From the NCBI GenBank assembly GCA_947483645.1, contig CANKLS010000069.1, positions 1 to 5,949 of the forward strand: 5,949 nucleotides of DNA, in the 5' to 3' direction. Origin of the DNA: Bradymonadales bacterium. GTDB taxonomy: Bacteria; Myxococcota; Bradymonadia; REDH01. Positions 1-5,910 of this stretch are shown piece after piece. Position 1 is the stretch's first letter. The number at the start of each line of letters is the position of its first letter. A program made the position numbers and the translations under genes. Under the pieces are notes generated by a model. It searched no databases. It was given only the letters and a program-made list of their open reading frames with translations, and was not told the DNA's origin.

Positions 1-2
1 CG

Positions 3-914
3 CTCGCGCTTGAGAAGGCAACGGGCGGCCGGGTGCTGAGTTTCATGGTTCCCTACTACGAGGGCATCGACGAGCCGGGGATTGGTGAGACGCTGGCAGC
101 AGAGCTCCGCATCTCCGTGACGAAGTTCGGCTACGCAGGCCTCAAGATCCCCAAATCGCTCGGCCTCTACCTGCGCGACGACAACAACAAGCTGATTGCA
201 GTTGATGACGCCCGCCTCTTCCCGCTCTGGCGCGAGGCCGGCGCGCTCGGGGTTCCGATCTTCATCCACGTTGCCGACCCAGCGGCCTTCTGGAAGCCCT
301 CCACGCCCGACAACGAGCGGTTCGAGGAGCTCGCCGCTCACCCGCGCTGGTCGTTCGCCGACAGCTCCGTCTATCCGCCACGCGAAGAGCTGCTGCGGGG
401 CTTCGAGGCGCTCGTGAAGCAGTTCCCCGCGACGACTTGGGTGGGCGTGCATGCCTGCCACAACGCAGAGGACCTCGCCTACATCGAGCGGATGCTATCG
501 ACCTATCCAAACCTGCACATCGATATCGGCGCGCGGGTTCCCGAGTTGGGCCGACACCCCGCCGGCGAGGTACGGTCGCTGTTCGAGAAGTTTGCCGACC
601 GCATCCTCTTTGCGACCGACATCGGCATCATGCAGGACCGCGCCGGCGGCACCGTCTTCACGCTTGGCTCTTCGGGCGAAGAACCCGACAAGCGGGAGGC
701 CGTGAAGCCCTTCTACGATGCCCATCACCGCTACCTCGAGACGGGCGACCGAGGCATTGCCCACCCCACGCCGATTCAAGGGCGCTGGACTGTAGATGCC
801 ATCGCGCTCGACGCCGCCACGCTCGACAGGCTCTACTACCTCAACGCCTATCGGCTTGTGGTTGGACCGACGCTGCAGCGGCGCGCGAAGATTGCGGCCG
901 GGATCGCGCCCTAG
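3..914 (+). CDS. Amidohydrolase-family metal-dependent hydrolase (5' partial)
   Basis: The frame is open from the left edge, so the start codon and N-terminus are outside the window; the GTG at 33 is internal because coding sequence continues upstream of it (LALEKATGGR before VLSFMVPYY). In-window residues 1-303 look like the C-terminal part of an amidohydrolase_2 (PF04909-type) TIM barrel. Visible signs are the strand GVPIFIHVADP with candidate metal ligand H89, WVGVHACHNAEDL with H150, and RILFATDIGI with D206, matching the usual late-barrel Asp. Near the end, LDRLYYLNAYRLV is the customary closing helix. The N-terminal HxH metal motif should lie in the missing part. Family members hydrolyse or decarboxylate C-N, C-O or C-C bonds, and the substrate cannot be read from this sequence. 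The gene converges on the minus-strand amidase and shares its stop-codon bases. It is probably cytoplasmic, as no export signal is seen in the visible part. The family call is firm; the specific function is open. Confidence 0.85.
   Translation, partial: LALEKATGGRVLSFMVPYYEGIDEPGIGETLAAELRISVTKFGYAGLKIPKSLGLYLRDDNNKLIAVDDARLFPLWREAGALGVPIFIHVADPAAFWKPSTPDNERFEELAAHPRWSFADSSVYPPREELLRGFEALVKQFPATTWVGVHACHNAEDLAYIERMLSTYPNLHIDIGARVPELGRHPAGEVRSLFEKFADRILFATDIGIMQDRAGGTVFTLGSSGEEPDKREAVKPFYDAHHRYLETGDRGIAHPTPIQGRWTVDAIALDAATLDRLYYLNAYRLVVGPTLQRRAKIAAGIAP
911..914. other. Shared CTAG: overlapping stop codons of convergent genes
   Basis: TAG at 912-914 ends the plus-strand amidohydrolase, and the reverse complement of 911-913 is TAG, ending the minus-strand amidase. 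The palindrome CTAG therefore serves as both stop codons. There is no intergenic terminator space, so any terminator must lie inside the opposing coding sequence. Confidence 0.95.
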
Positions 915-2563
915 ACGAGCTGCGCGTAGCCGCGGGGGCGCGGGAGCTCGGAGAGTTCGAGCCGCTCCACATGGGCGAGCGCCGCGATGACGCTAGCCTC
1001 GTCCCATGCGTCGCCGACAAATTGCAGGCCTACGGGCAGCCCGTCGAGCATGCCGACAGGCGCCGAACCTGCGGGCAACCCGGTGAGGTTTCCGAGCCAG
1101 GAGAAGCGGCAGAGCGCAGCGGTCTCCTCGGGGTCGAGGATGTGGCGGTGGTCGGCGCTGGCGGGGTAGCTCGGCGCAAGCAGATCAGTGGTGGGCAGGC
1201 AGAGCAGGTCGACGCCGGCGAGCGCACGCGCCGTGGTCCGGCGGAGGGTGGCGCGGGTGCGGGCGCCGTAGAAGTATTCGCGCGCCGAGAGCGTGTCGAA
1301 GGAGGCGAGGACGAGCTTGAGGTCGTCGCCGGTCAGGTGGGGAATCGCCGCGAGGTGGTCGAAGAGGCCGCCCATGCTCTCGGCTCCGATGGCGAGCGAG
1401 CCCATGGCCTCGGTCTGGTCGCCGAGCTCGATGTCGAGGTCGACGATGATGGCGCCTTCGCGGACGAGCGCCTCCACGGCGGTGCGGCAGACGGCTGCGA
1501 TGCGGGGGTTGGCGCGCTTCCATGCCCAAGACCAGAGCCCGATGCGACAGCCTCGGATGCCGCGACCGAGCGCCCGGTTCCAGCTCGCGCGGAGGTCTGG
1601 GTCGGTGGGCGCGAGGCGCGACATGGTGTCGCCGAGATCGGTGGCATCGAAGGGGGTGAGGAAGTCGACGAGCGAGGCGGTCGTCTGGCCGATGGGCCCG
1701 AGCGTGGCGACGGAGGAGCCGGAGCCCCAGAGGTCGCCGGTGCGACCGATGCGGGCGAAGGTGGGCTTGAGCCCGAAGAGGCCGTTGAGGGCGGAGGGGA
1801 TGCGGATGGAGCCGCCGCCGTCGGAGGCGAGCGCGACCGGCGCGAGGCCGAGCGCGACGGCCACGGCGCTGCCCGTGGAGCTGCCGCCCGCGCCGAGGTT
1901 CTCGTGGTAGAGGTTGCGCGGCATGAGGAAGTGAGGGTTGATGCCGGTCGGCGCCATACCCCACTCGGTGCAGTGGGTGGTGGCGTAGAGCAACGCTCCC
2001 TGGGCACGGAGCGAGGCGGCGGCGAAGCCGTCTGCCTCCGAGATGGCCGAGAGGTAGGAGGTGCCGCCGCGGAGGGCGACGCCGCGGAGCGGCTGGTGGT
2101 CTTTGATGGGGATGGGCTGGCCGTCGAGCGGTCCGAGCTGACGGCCTTCGCGCCACCGTGTGGTGGAGGCCGCGGCGGCCTCATGGTCGAAGGCCAAGGT
2201 GACGAGCGGCGAGTGGAGGGCGCGGCCGAAGTCGCGGGCACCGACGCGGGCTTCGAGGCGCCCAAGGAGCGCGGTCGGTGTGGTCTCGCCCGACGCGAAC
2301 GTGGCTGCGATTTCGCGGGTGCCCTGGCGGCTGCGCGACACCGGCAGTCCGCAGTCGCCGTTGCCCCAGCTTCGGGGCGGCGCGCCGGCGACAACCTGCG
2401 GGAGGTTGTCGAGCGGCATGCGAGCGACGGTGGGGAGCGACATGAGGCGGTCGATGCCGAAGACGCCCTCCACCTGCTTGCGGAGGAGGAAGCGGCCTGC
2501 AGCTGTGCCTGCAAGACTGGCTGCGAGACGCAGCGCTGCACCTTCGAGTCGTATGCCCTTCAT
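911..2563 (-). CDS. Amidase-signature family serine amidohydrolase
   Basis: A 550-residue protein of the amidase signature family (PF01425), which hydrolyses carboxamides or related amide bonds with a Ser-cisSer-Lys triad. The triad can be placed as K154 in DGQPIPIKDH, cis-Ser S228 in GAGGSSTGSA, and nucleophile S252 in SDGGGSIRIPSALNG. The spacings (74 and 24 residues) are nearly those of mammalian FAAH (K142/S217/S241). The family's C-terminal block is at about 490-517 (GNLTGLPAGSAPVG, then DGLPVGLQFVG). The start is the ATG at 2563 because the frame upstream of it lies wholly inside the preceding ATPase gene and encodes low-complexity shadow sequence; a GAGG lies 5 nt upstream. About 80 residues precede the usual first helix (REIAATFASGETTPT, from about 83). 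They include a mildly hydrophobic stretch at about 9-27 that is not a clear signal peptide. It lacks the partner signs of GatA (no gatB/gatC nearby), so a stand-alone amidase is more likely. The substrate is unknown. Confidence 0.93.
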   Translation of the reverse strand: MKGIRLEGAALRLAASLAGTAAGRFLLRKQVEGVFGIDRLMSLPTVARMPLDNLPQVVAGAPPRSWGNGDCGLPVSRSRQGTREIAATFASGETTPTALLGRLEARVGARDFGRALHSPLVTLAFDHEAAAASTTRWREGRQLGPLDGQPIPIKDHQPLRGVALRGGTSYLSAISEADGFAAASLRAQGALLYATTHCTEWGMAPTGINPHFLMPRNLYHENLGAGGSSTGSAVAVALGLAPVALASDGGGSIRIPSALNGLFGLKPTFARIGRTGDLWGSGSSVATLGPIGQTTASLVDFLTPFDATDLGDTMSRLAPTDPDLRASWNRALGRGIRGCRIGLWSWAWKRANPRIAAVCRTAVEALVREGAIIVDLDIELGDQTEAMGSLAIGAESMGGLFDHLAAIPHLTGDDLKLVLASFDTLSAREYFYGARTRATLRRTTARALAGVDLLCLPTTDLLAPSYPASADHRHILDPEETAALCRFSWLGNLTGLPAGSAPVGMLDGLPVGLQFVGDAWDEASVIAALAHVERLELSELPRPRGYAQLV

Positions 2564-2568
2564 CGGTG

Positions 2569-2572
2569 CCTC
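2569..2572 (-). promoter_or_regulatory. Ribosome binding site of the amidase
   Basis: On the minus strand the junction reads TGAGGCACCGATG. The GAGG overlaps the ATPase stop codon (TGA, 2573-2571) and lies 5 nt before the amidase ATG at 2563. This fixes the amidase start and suggests that ribosomes ending the ATPase gene reinitiate on the amidase. Confidence 0.75.
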
Positions 2573-4838
2573 AGCTTCGGTTTTTGTTCTTGGCGGTTGG
2601 ATCGATGGCGGGGTTGGCCGCGGTGCGGGCGCCGGTCGCTGCAGGCGCGGCTGGCGGCGCCTCGAAGAGGTCGATGAACTGGCGGCTGCTGCGGGCGTGG
2701 CGGGCGGCCTCTTCGATGTCGACCTCGCCGGTCCGCACAAGGTCGAAGAGGGCCCGGTCCATGGTCTGCATGCCCTCGCCGCGCGAGGCCTCCATGAGCG
2801 ACAGCGCCTGGTGCATCTTGTCGTCGCGGATGACTGCGCGGATGGCGTTGGTGGCGACCATGGTCTCGAAGGCTGCGACGCGGCCCTTGCCGTCTGCACG
2901 GGGGATAAGCCGCTGGCTCACAACGCCGAGGAGCGAGGCGGCGAGCTGCGATCGCACCTGGGGCTGCTGGTGGGCGGGGAAGACATCGATGATCCGGTTG
3001 ATGGACTGGATGGCATCATTGGTGTGCAGCGTGGCCAGAACGAGGTGGCCCGTCTCGGCGGCGGTGAGCGCAGAGGAGATGGTCTCGAGGTCGCGCATCT
3101 CGCCGACGAGGATGACGTCGGGGTCCTGGCGGAGCACATGCTTGAGTGCTGCGGAGAAGGAGTCGGTGTCGGCGCCGACCTCGCGCTGGTCGATGGTCGC
3201 CATGCGGCTGGCGAAGACATACTCTATGGGGTCTTCGACCGTGACGATGCGGCAGGAGCGGGTGGTGTTGATGCGCTCGACGAGGCAGGCCAGCGTGGTG
3301 GTCTTGCCGGCGCCGGTAGGTCCGACGACGAGCAGCAGCCCCTGGTTGCGCTTGACGAGCGACTGCACCTGCTCGGGGATACCGAGCATGGCCGCATCAG
3401 CCGGCAGCGCAGGGATGAGGCGGAGTGCCGCAGCCATCTGGCCCCGCTGGAAGTAGGCGTTGATGCGGAAGCGCTGGCCGTTGTCGAGCTGCACGGCGAA
3501 GTCGAGCTCCCGCTCGAGTTCGAAGACCGTGCGCTGGCGGCCGGTGAGGACAGAGAAGAGCAGCAGGCGGAGGTCACCGGCAGAGAGCGGTGCCATCTCG
3601 AGCGGGCGGAGACGACCGCGGATGCGGAGGATGGGTGCTCGGCCCACGGCGAGATGGAGGTCGGAGGCGCCCTGCTCGAGCGCGAAGGCGAGCAGCGCCT
3701 TCATGTCGAGGCCGAAGCGGGCAACGGTGGTGGCCGACTCCCGCGAGACACCCGCGGCGCTCGTGGTCATGCCCTGGGCGGCGAGCGCGAACTCCTCGGG
3801 GTTGGAGGCGTTGGCGCGGGCCGTCTCGTAGTTGATCTCGCCTCGTTCGTAGAGTTCGAGCACCGAGCGGGTGAAGCTGCGGGAGCCGGGGTCGACGGTG
3901 GCGCGGAGGAAGTCTGTGACCTCTTCGACCCGCTGCTCGCGGATGAGGCGGGCAAAGGTGGGACCCATGGTGACGACCTCGAGCGCCAGCGCCCGCCCTG
4001 CCCCGTCTGCGCGCGGGAGCAGACGCTGCGAGATGATGCCGCGGAGGGTAAGCGAGAGGTCGAGCGCGAGCTGTGCGCGCTGCTCGTCGGGGACCATGGA
4101 GAGAAGCCGGAGCAGCGTCTGCGGCGCATCGACAGTATGCAGCGAGGCGATGACGAGGTGGCCCGTGAGCGCAGCGGCGATGGCCACCTCGGTGGTCTCG
4201 CGGTCGCGGAGCTCGCCGATGACAATCACATCGGGGCTCTGTCGCAGCACGGTCCGGAGCGCCGCGGCGAAGCTGTCGGTATCGGTCCCCACCTCACGCT
4301 GTGAGATGCGGCTGCAGATGTCGTGATGGACATACTCAATCGGGTCTTCGATCGTGACGATGTGGCGGGCATCGGCCTGGTTGATCCGGTGGATGAGCCC
4401 CGAGATGGTGGTGCTCTTGCCAGAGCCGGTTGCGCCGGTGACGAGGACCAGGCCGCGGGTCTCCGCGGCGAAGGCGGTCACAGCGGGGAGGTGGCCGATG
4501 CCGAGCAGGTCGATGTCGCCCGTGGGGACCGCGCGGACGGTGATGGAGAGGCGGCCCTGTTGGCGGGCGATGTTGAAGCGGAAGCGGCGGCCGTCGGGCA
4601 TGGAGACGCCGGCATCCACATCCTGCAGGGCCGCAAGGCGGGCCTGCTGCGTGGGCGTGAGCAGCTCGGCGAGCAGCGCATCGAGCTCTGCGGCCGTTGC
4701 AGGCGGCAGGTCGATGTTGCGGAGCCGGCCGGAGATGCGTGCCGCGGGCGGCTTGCCCTCCGTGACAAAGAGGTCGGAGGCGCCCCAGCTCTCCATGGAG
4801 GCGAGGAGTCGTGCGGTCTTCGAGGCTTCAGCGGTCAT
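2571..4838 (-). CDS. pilT: Tandem PilU-PilT fusion: double type IV pilus retraction ATPase
   Basis: A single frame of 755 residues, about twice the usual PilT length (around 345-380), containing two complete secretion/retraction ATPase modules. Module 1 (about 7-355) has SDLFVTEG at 21-28, Walker A GATGSGKST (K141), Asp box TIEDPIEY (E164), Walker B DVIVIGELRD (E209), His box GHLVIASLHT (H227, H234) and FARLIRE (295-301). Module 2 (about 375-726) has SDLHLAVG at 392-399, Walker A GPTGAGKTT (K512), TVEDPIEY (E535), DVILVGEMRD (E580), GHLVLATLHT (H598, H605) and NAIRAVIRD (664-672), the counterpart of PilT's AIRNLIRE. Both should hydrolyse ATP. Known PilT hexamers act on the cytoplasmic side of the inner membrane, at the pilus platform, to depolymerise pili. 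Residues 356-374 form a short Ser/Thr/Ala linker, and 727-755 form an Ala/Pro-rich tail ending KNKNRS. The start is the ATG at 4838 because it gives a PilT-like N-terminus (MTAEASKTARLL); the 36 residues available further upstream overlap the transporter gene and look non-native. No good Shine-Dalgarno is seen, so coupling to the overlapping transporter gene is likely. No pilB, pilC or pilM-Q lies nearby. Confidence 0.93.
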   Translation of the reverse strand: MTAEASKTARLLASMESWGASDLFVTEGKPPAARISGRLRNIDLPPATAAELDALLAELLTPTQQARLAALQDVDAGVSMPDGRRFRFNIARQQGRLSITVRAVPTGDIDLLGIGHLPAVTAFAAETRGLVLVTGATGSGKSTTISGLIHRINQADARHIVTIEDPIEYVHHDICSRISQREVGTDTDSFAAALRTVLRQSPDVIVIGELRDRETTEVAIAAALTGHLVIASLHTVDAPQTLLRLLSMVPDEQRAQLALDLSLTLRGIISQRLLPRADGAGRALALEVVTMGPTFARLIREQRVEEVTDFLRATVDPGSRSFTRSVLELYERGEINYETARANASNPEEFALAAQGMTTSAAGVSRESATTVARFGLDMKALLAFALEQGASDLHLAVGRAPILRIRGRLRPLEMAPLSAGDLRLLLFSVLTGRQRTVFELERELDFAVQLDNGQRFRINAYFQRGQMAAALRLIPALPADAAMLGIPEQVQSLVKRNQGLLLVVGPTGAGKTTTLACLVERINTTRSCRIVTVEDPIEYVFASRMATIDQREVGADTDSFSAALKHVLRQDPDVILVGEMRDLETISSALTAAETGHLVLATLHTNDAIQSINRIIDVFPAHQQPQVRSQLAASLLGVVSQRLIPRADGKGRVAAFETMVATNAIRAVIRDDKMHQALSLMEASRGEGMQTMDRALFDLVRTGEVDIEEAARHARSSRQFIDLFEAPPAAPAATGARTAANPAIDPTAKNKNRS
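4828..4838 (-). other. Start/stop overlap coupling transporter and ATPase genes
   Basis: On the minus strand the 11 bases read ATGACCGCTGA: the ATG opens the ATPase frame and the TGA closes the transporter frame. The upstream bases (CAGACGCCGACC) contain no strong Shine-Dalgarno, so translation of the ATPase probably depends on ribosomes arriving from the transporter gene. Confidence 0.85.
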
Positions 4839-5901
4839 GGTCGGCGTCTGCGTGAGGGTCGCTGCCCGATGCGGGCGGATCGATGGCGACGGGTGCCTCC
4901 CAGAAGGTGACCCATCGTGCAGGCAGGGGCAAGGCTCCTGTTGCAATCAGGGTACCACCTAGCACCAGCGCTGCACCGATGAGTGTGAAGATCGATGGCT
5001 GCTCGCCGAAGAGCCAGATACCCCAGCCGACAGAGAGCAGCACCTGTAGGTAGGTGACGGCGGAGGCGCGGCCGGCCGGCTCCAGATGGAGCGCCTGGGT
5101 CATGCGGAGCTGGGCAAACTGGGTGAGCACCCCGATGCCGATGAGCATGAGCCACTCGATGGGGGTGGGCATGACCCGGTGCCAGAACAGGCTCGGGAGT
5201 GCGAGCGGCAGCCCGACCGCGGGGACCGACCAGACCACGACGCGGGGGTCGGCGCTGCCGCGGAGCCGGCGGATGGTGACGTAGGCAAGGCCGGCGAAGA
5301 TGGCACCTGCGATGGAGACCCAGAGCGCGAAGGGGGCGATGGGCGCGGCAGCCTCGTCGAAGAGGAAGGCGGGCTGTGCAACGGCGACAACGCCCAAGAG
5401 GCTCAGCGCTGTGCCGACCCAGGCGGCACGTCCTCCGCCCTCGCCGAGCCAGAGGGCGGCGAAGACGGCGGTGAAGACAGGGCTCGTGTATTGGATGAGG
5501 GTGGCCTCGCCGAGCGGCAGATGGACGAGCGAGTAGACGAAACACTGGAGCGCGAGAAAGCCGGCGAGGCCGCGGAGGCTGAGGAACCAGAGGTGTCGGC
5601 CGCGGGGCGTTGCGTCTGCGGGGCGGCGCGGGTCGAGGCCACTGCGCCAGAGGACGATCGAGGAGAGGATGAAGGTGACACCGGTCCGCGCGATCACAAT
5701 CTCGTTGGCGGGGATGTTCGACCCGACCAGCTTCACGAGGACGCTCATGGCCGAGAAGCCGAGGACGCCTTCGGCCATGTAGCGGAGGCCGAGCGGGATG
5801 CGGGGAGCGGGAGAGGACACGAGGCGTTCCGGAGCGTGAGGCGGCTCCTCTACTAGGGTCGTTGCGCAGATGGGAGAAGTGGGTGGGTTGGGTGCGCGCA
5901 C
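4828..5901 (-). CDS. EamA/DMT-superfamily transporter, ten predicted TM helices
   Basis: A 357-residue integral inner-membrane protein of the drug/metabolite transporter superfamily (two EamA repeats, PF00892). By eye, helices fall near residues 40-60, 66-85, 103-124, 130-152, 160-178, 189-210, 220-240, 248-268, 275-298 and 303-322. The repeat signatures are LGEATLIQYTSPVFTAVFAALWLGE (positions 130-154, key residues E132, Y138, P141, E154) and a matching second half at 273-300 (P275, Y284, E300). Members typically export amino acids, metabolites or drugs; the substrate here is unknown. A hydrophilic tail of about 35 residues (rich in Pro, Asp and His) follows helix 10 and ends inside the ATPase start. 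The start is uncertain. GTG at 5901 has GGAGG 8 nt upstream, but codons 2-27 have only 16 of 26 G/C-ending codons against 23 of 26 in the next 26, and the start lies in a hairpin. GTG at 5820 (MSSPAPRIPLGLRY) is a credible alternative with only a weak GGAA upstream. It is probably the first complete gene of the operon. Confidence 0.85.
   Translation of the reverse strand: MRAPNPPTSPICATTLVEEPPHAPERLVSSPAPRIPLGLRYMAEGVLGFSAMSVLVKLVGSNIPANEIVIARTGVTFILSSIVLWRSGLDPRRPADATPRGRHLWFLSLRGLAGFLALQCFVYSLVHLPLGEATLIQYTSPVFTAVFAALWLGEGGGRAAWVGTALSLLGVVAVAQPAFLFDEAAAPIAPFALWVSIAGAIFAGLAYVTIRRLRGSADPRVVVWSVPAVGLPLALPSLFWHRVMPTPIEWLMLIGIGVLTQFAQLRMTQALHLEPAGRASAVTYLQVLLSVGWGIWLFGEQPSIFTLIGAALVLGGTLIATGALPLPARWVTFWEAPVAIDPPASGSDPHADADHDR
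5872..5892 (+). other. Candidate G-quadruplex motif near the transporter 5' end
   Basis: Four GGG runs (5872-5874, 5881-5883, 5885-5887, 5890-5892) are separated by loops of 6, 1 and 2 bases, which meets the standard G3N1-7 rule. The G-rich strand is the template strand for the transporter gene. It overlaps the first transporter codons if GTG 5901 is the start, or the leader if GTG 5820 is. Such motifs also arise by chance in high-GC DNA. Confidence 0.35.
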
Positions 5902-5910
5902 ACCCTACCC
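5885..5910. repeat. Inverted repeat over the upstream transporter start
   Basis: GGGTTGGGTG (5885-5894) pairs with CACCCTACCC (5901-5910) with one mismatch in ten, around the 6-base loop CGCGCA. In the minus-strand transcript this hairpin would enclose the GTG at 5901 and reach the first base of the GGAGG ribosome binding site. It could hinder initiation there. No U-run follows on the minus strand, so a simple intrinsic terminator is not supported. Confidence 0.5.

Noticed and set aside
33..914. GTG at 33 as the true amidohydrolase start.
   Set aside because: The frame is open to the window edge, and the protein would lack the N-terminal HxH strand that the family requires.
905..942. 7-bp GC stem (905-911 with 936-942) as a terminator for the convergent genes.
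   Set aside because: The loop is 24 bases, no T-run follows on either strand, and such stems are expected by chance in this composition.
437..2677. A 746-codon plus-strand open frame opposite the amidase.
   Set aside because: It overlaps a gene with a complete catalytic triad. Its product is Gly/Ala/Arg/Glu-rich with no recognisable fold, as expected of antisense frames in high-GC genes.
2564..2899. N-terminal extension of the amidase frame into the ATPase gene.
   Set aside because: The added 112 residues are Arg/Pro/Ser-rich shadow sequence, and the ATG at 2563 has its own GAGG.
2160..4304. A 714-codon plus-strand open frame opposite the double ATPase.
   Set aside because: It is the complement of a strongly conserved ATPase frame; the translation is low-complexity and carries no family motif.
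4839..4946. Earlier start (4946) for the ATPase.
   Set aside because: It would add 36 non-PilT-like residues overlapping the transporter's C-terminal coding sequence; MTAEAS at 4838 gives the normal family N-terminus.
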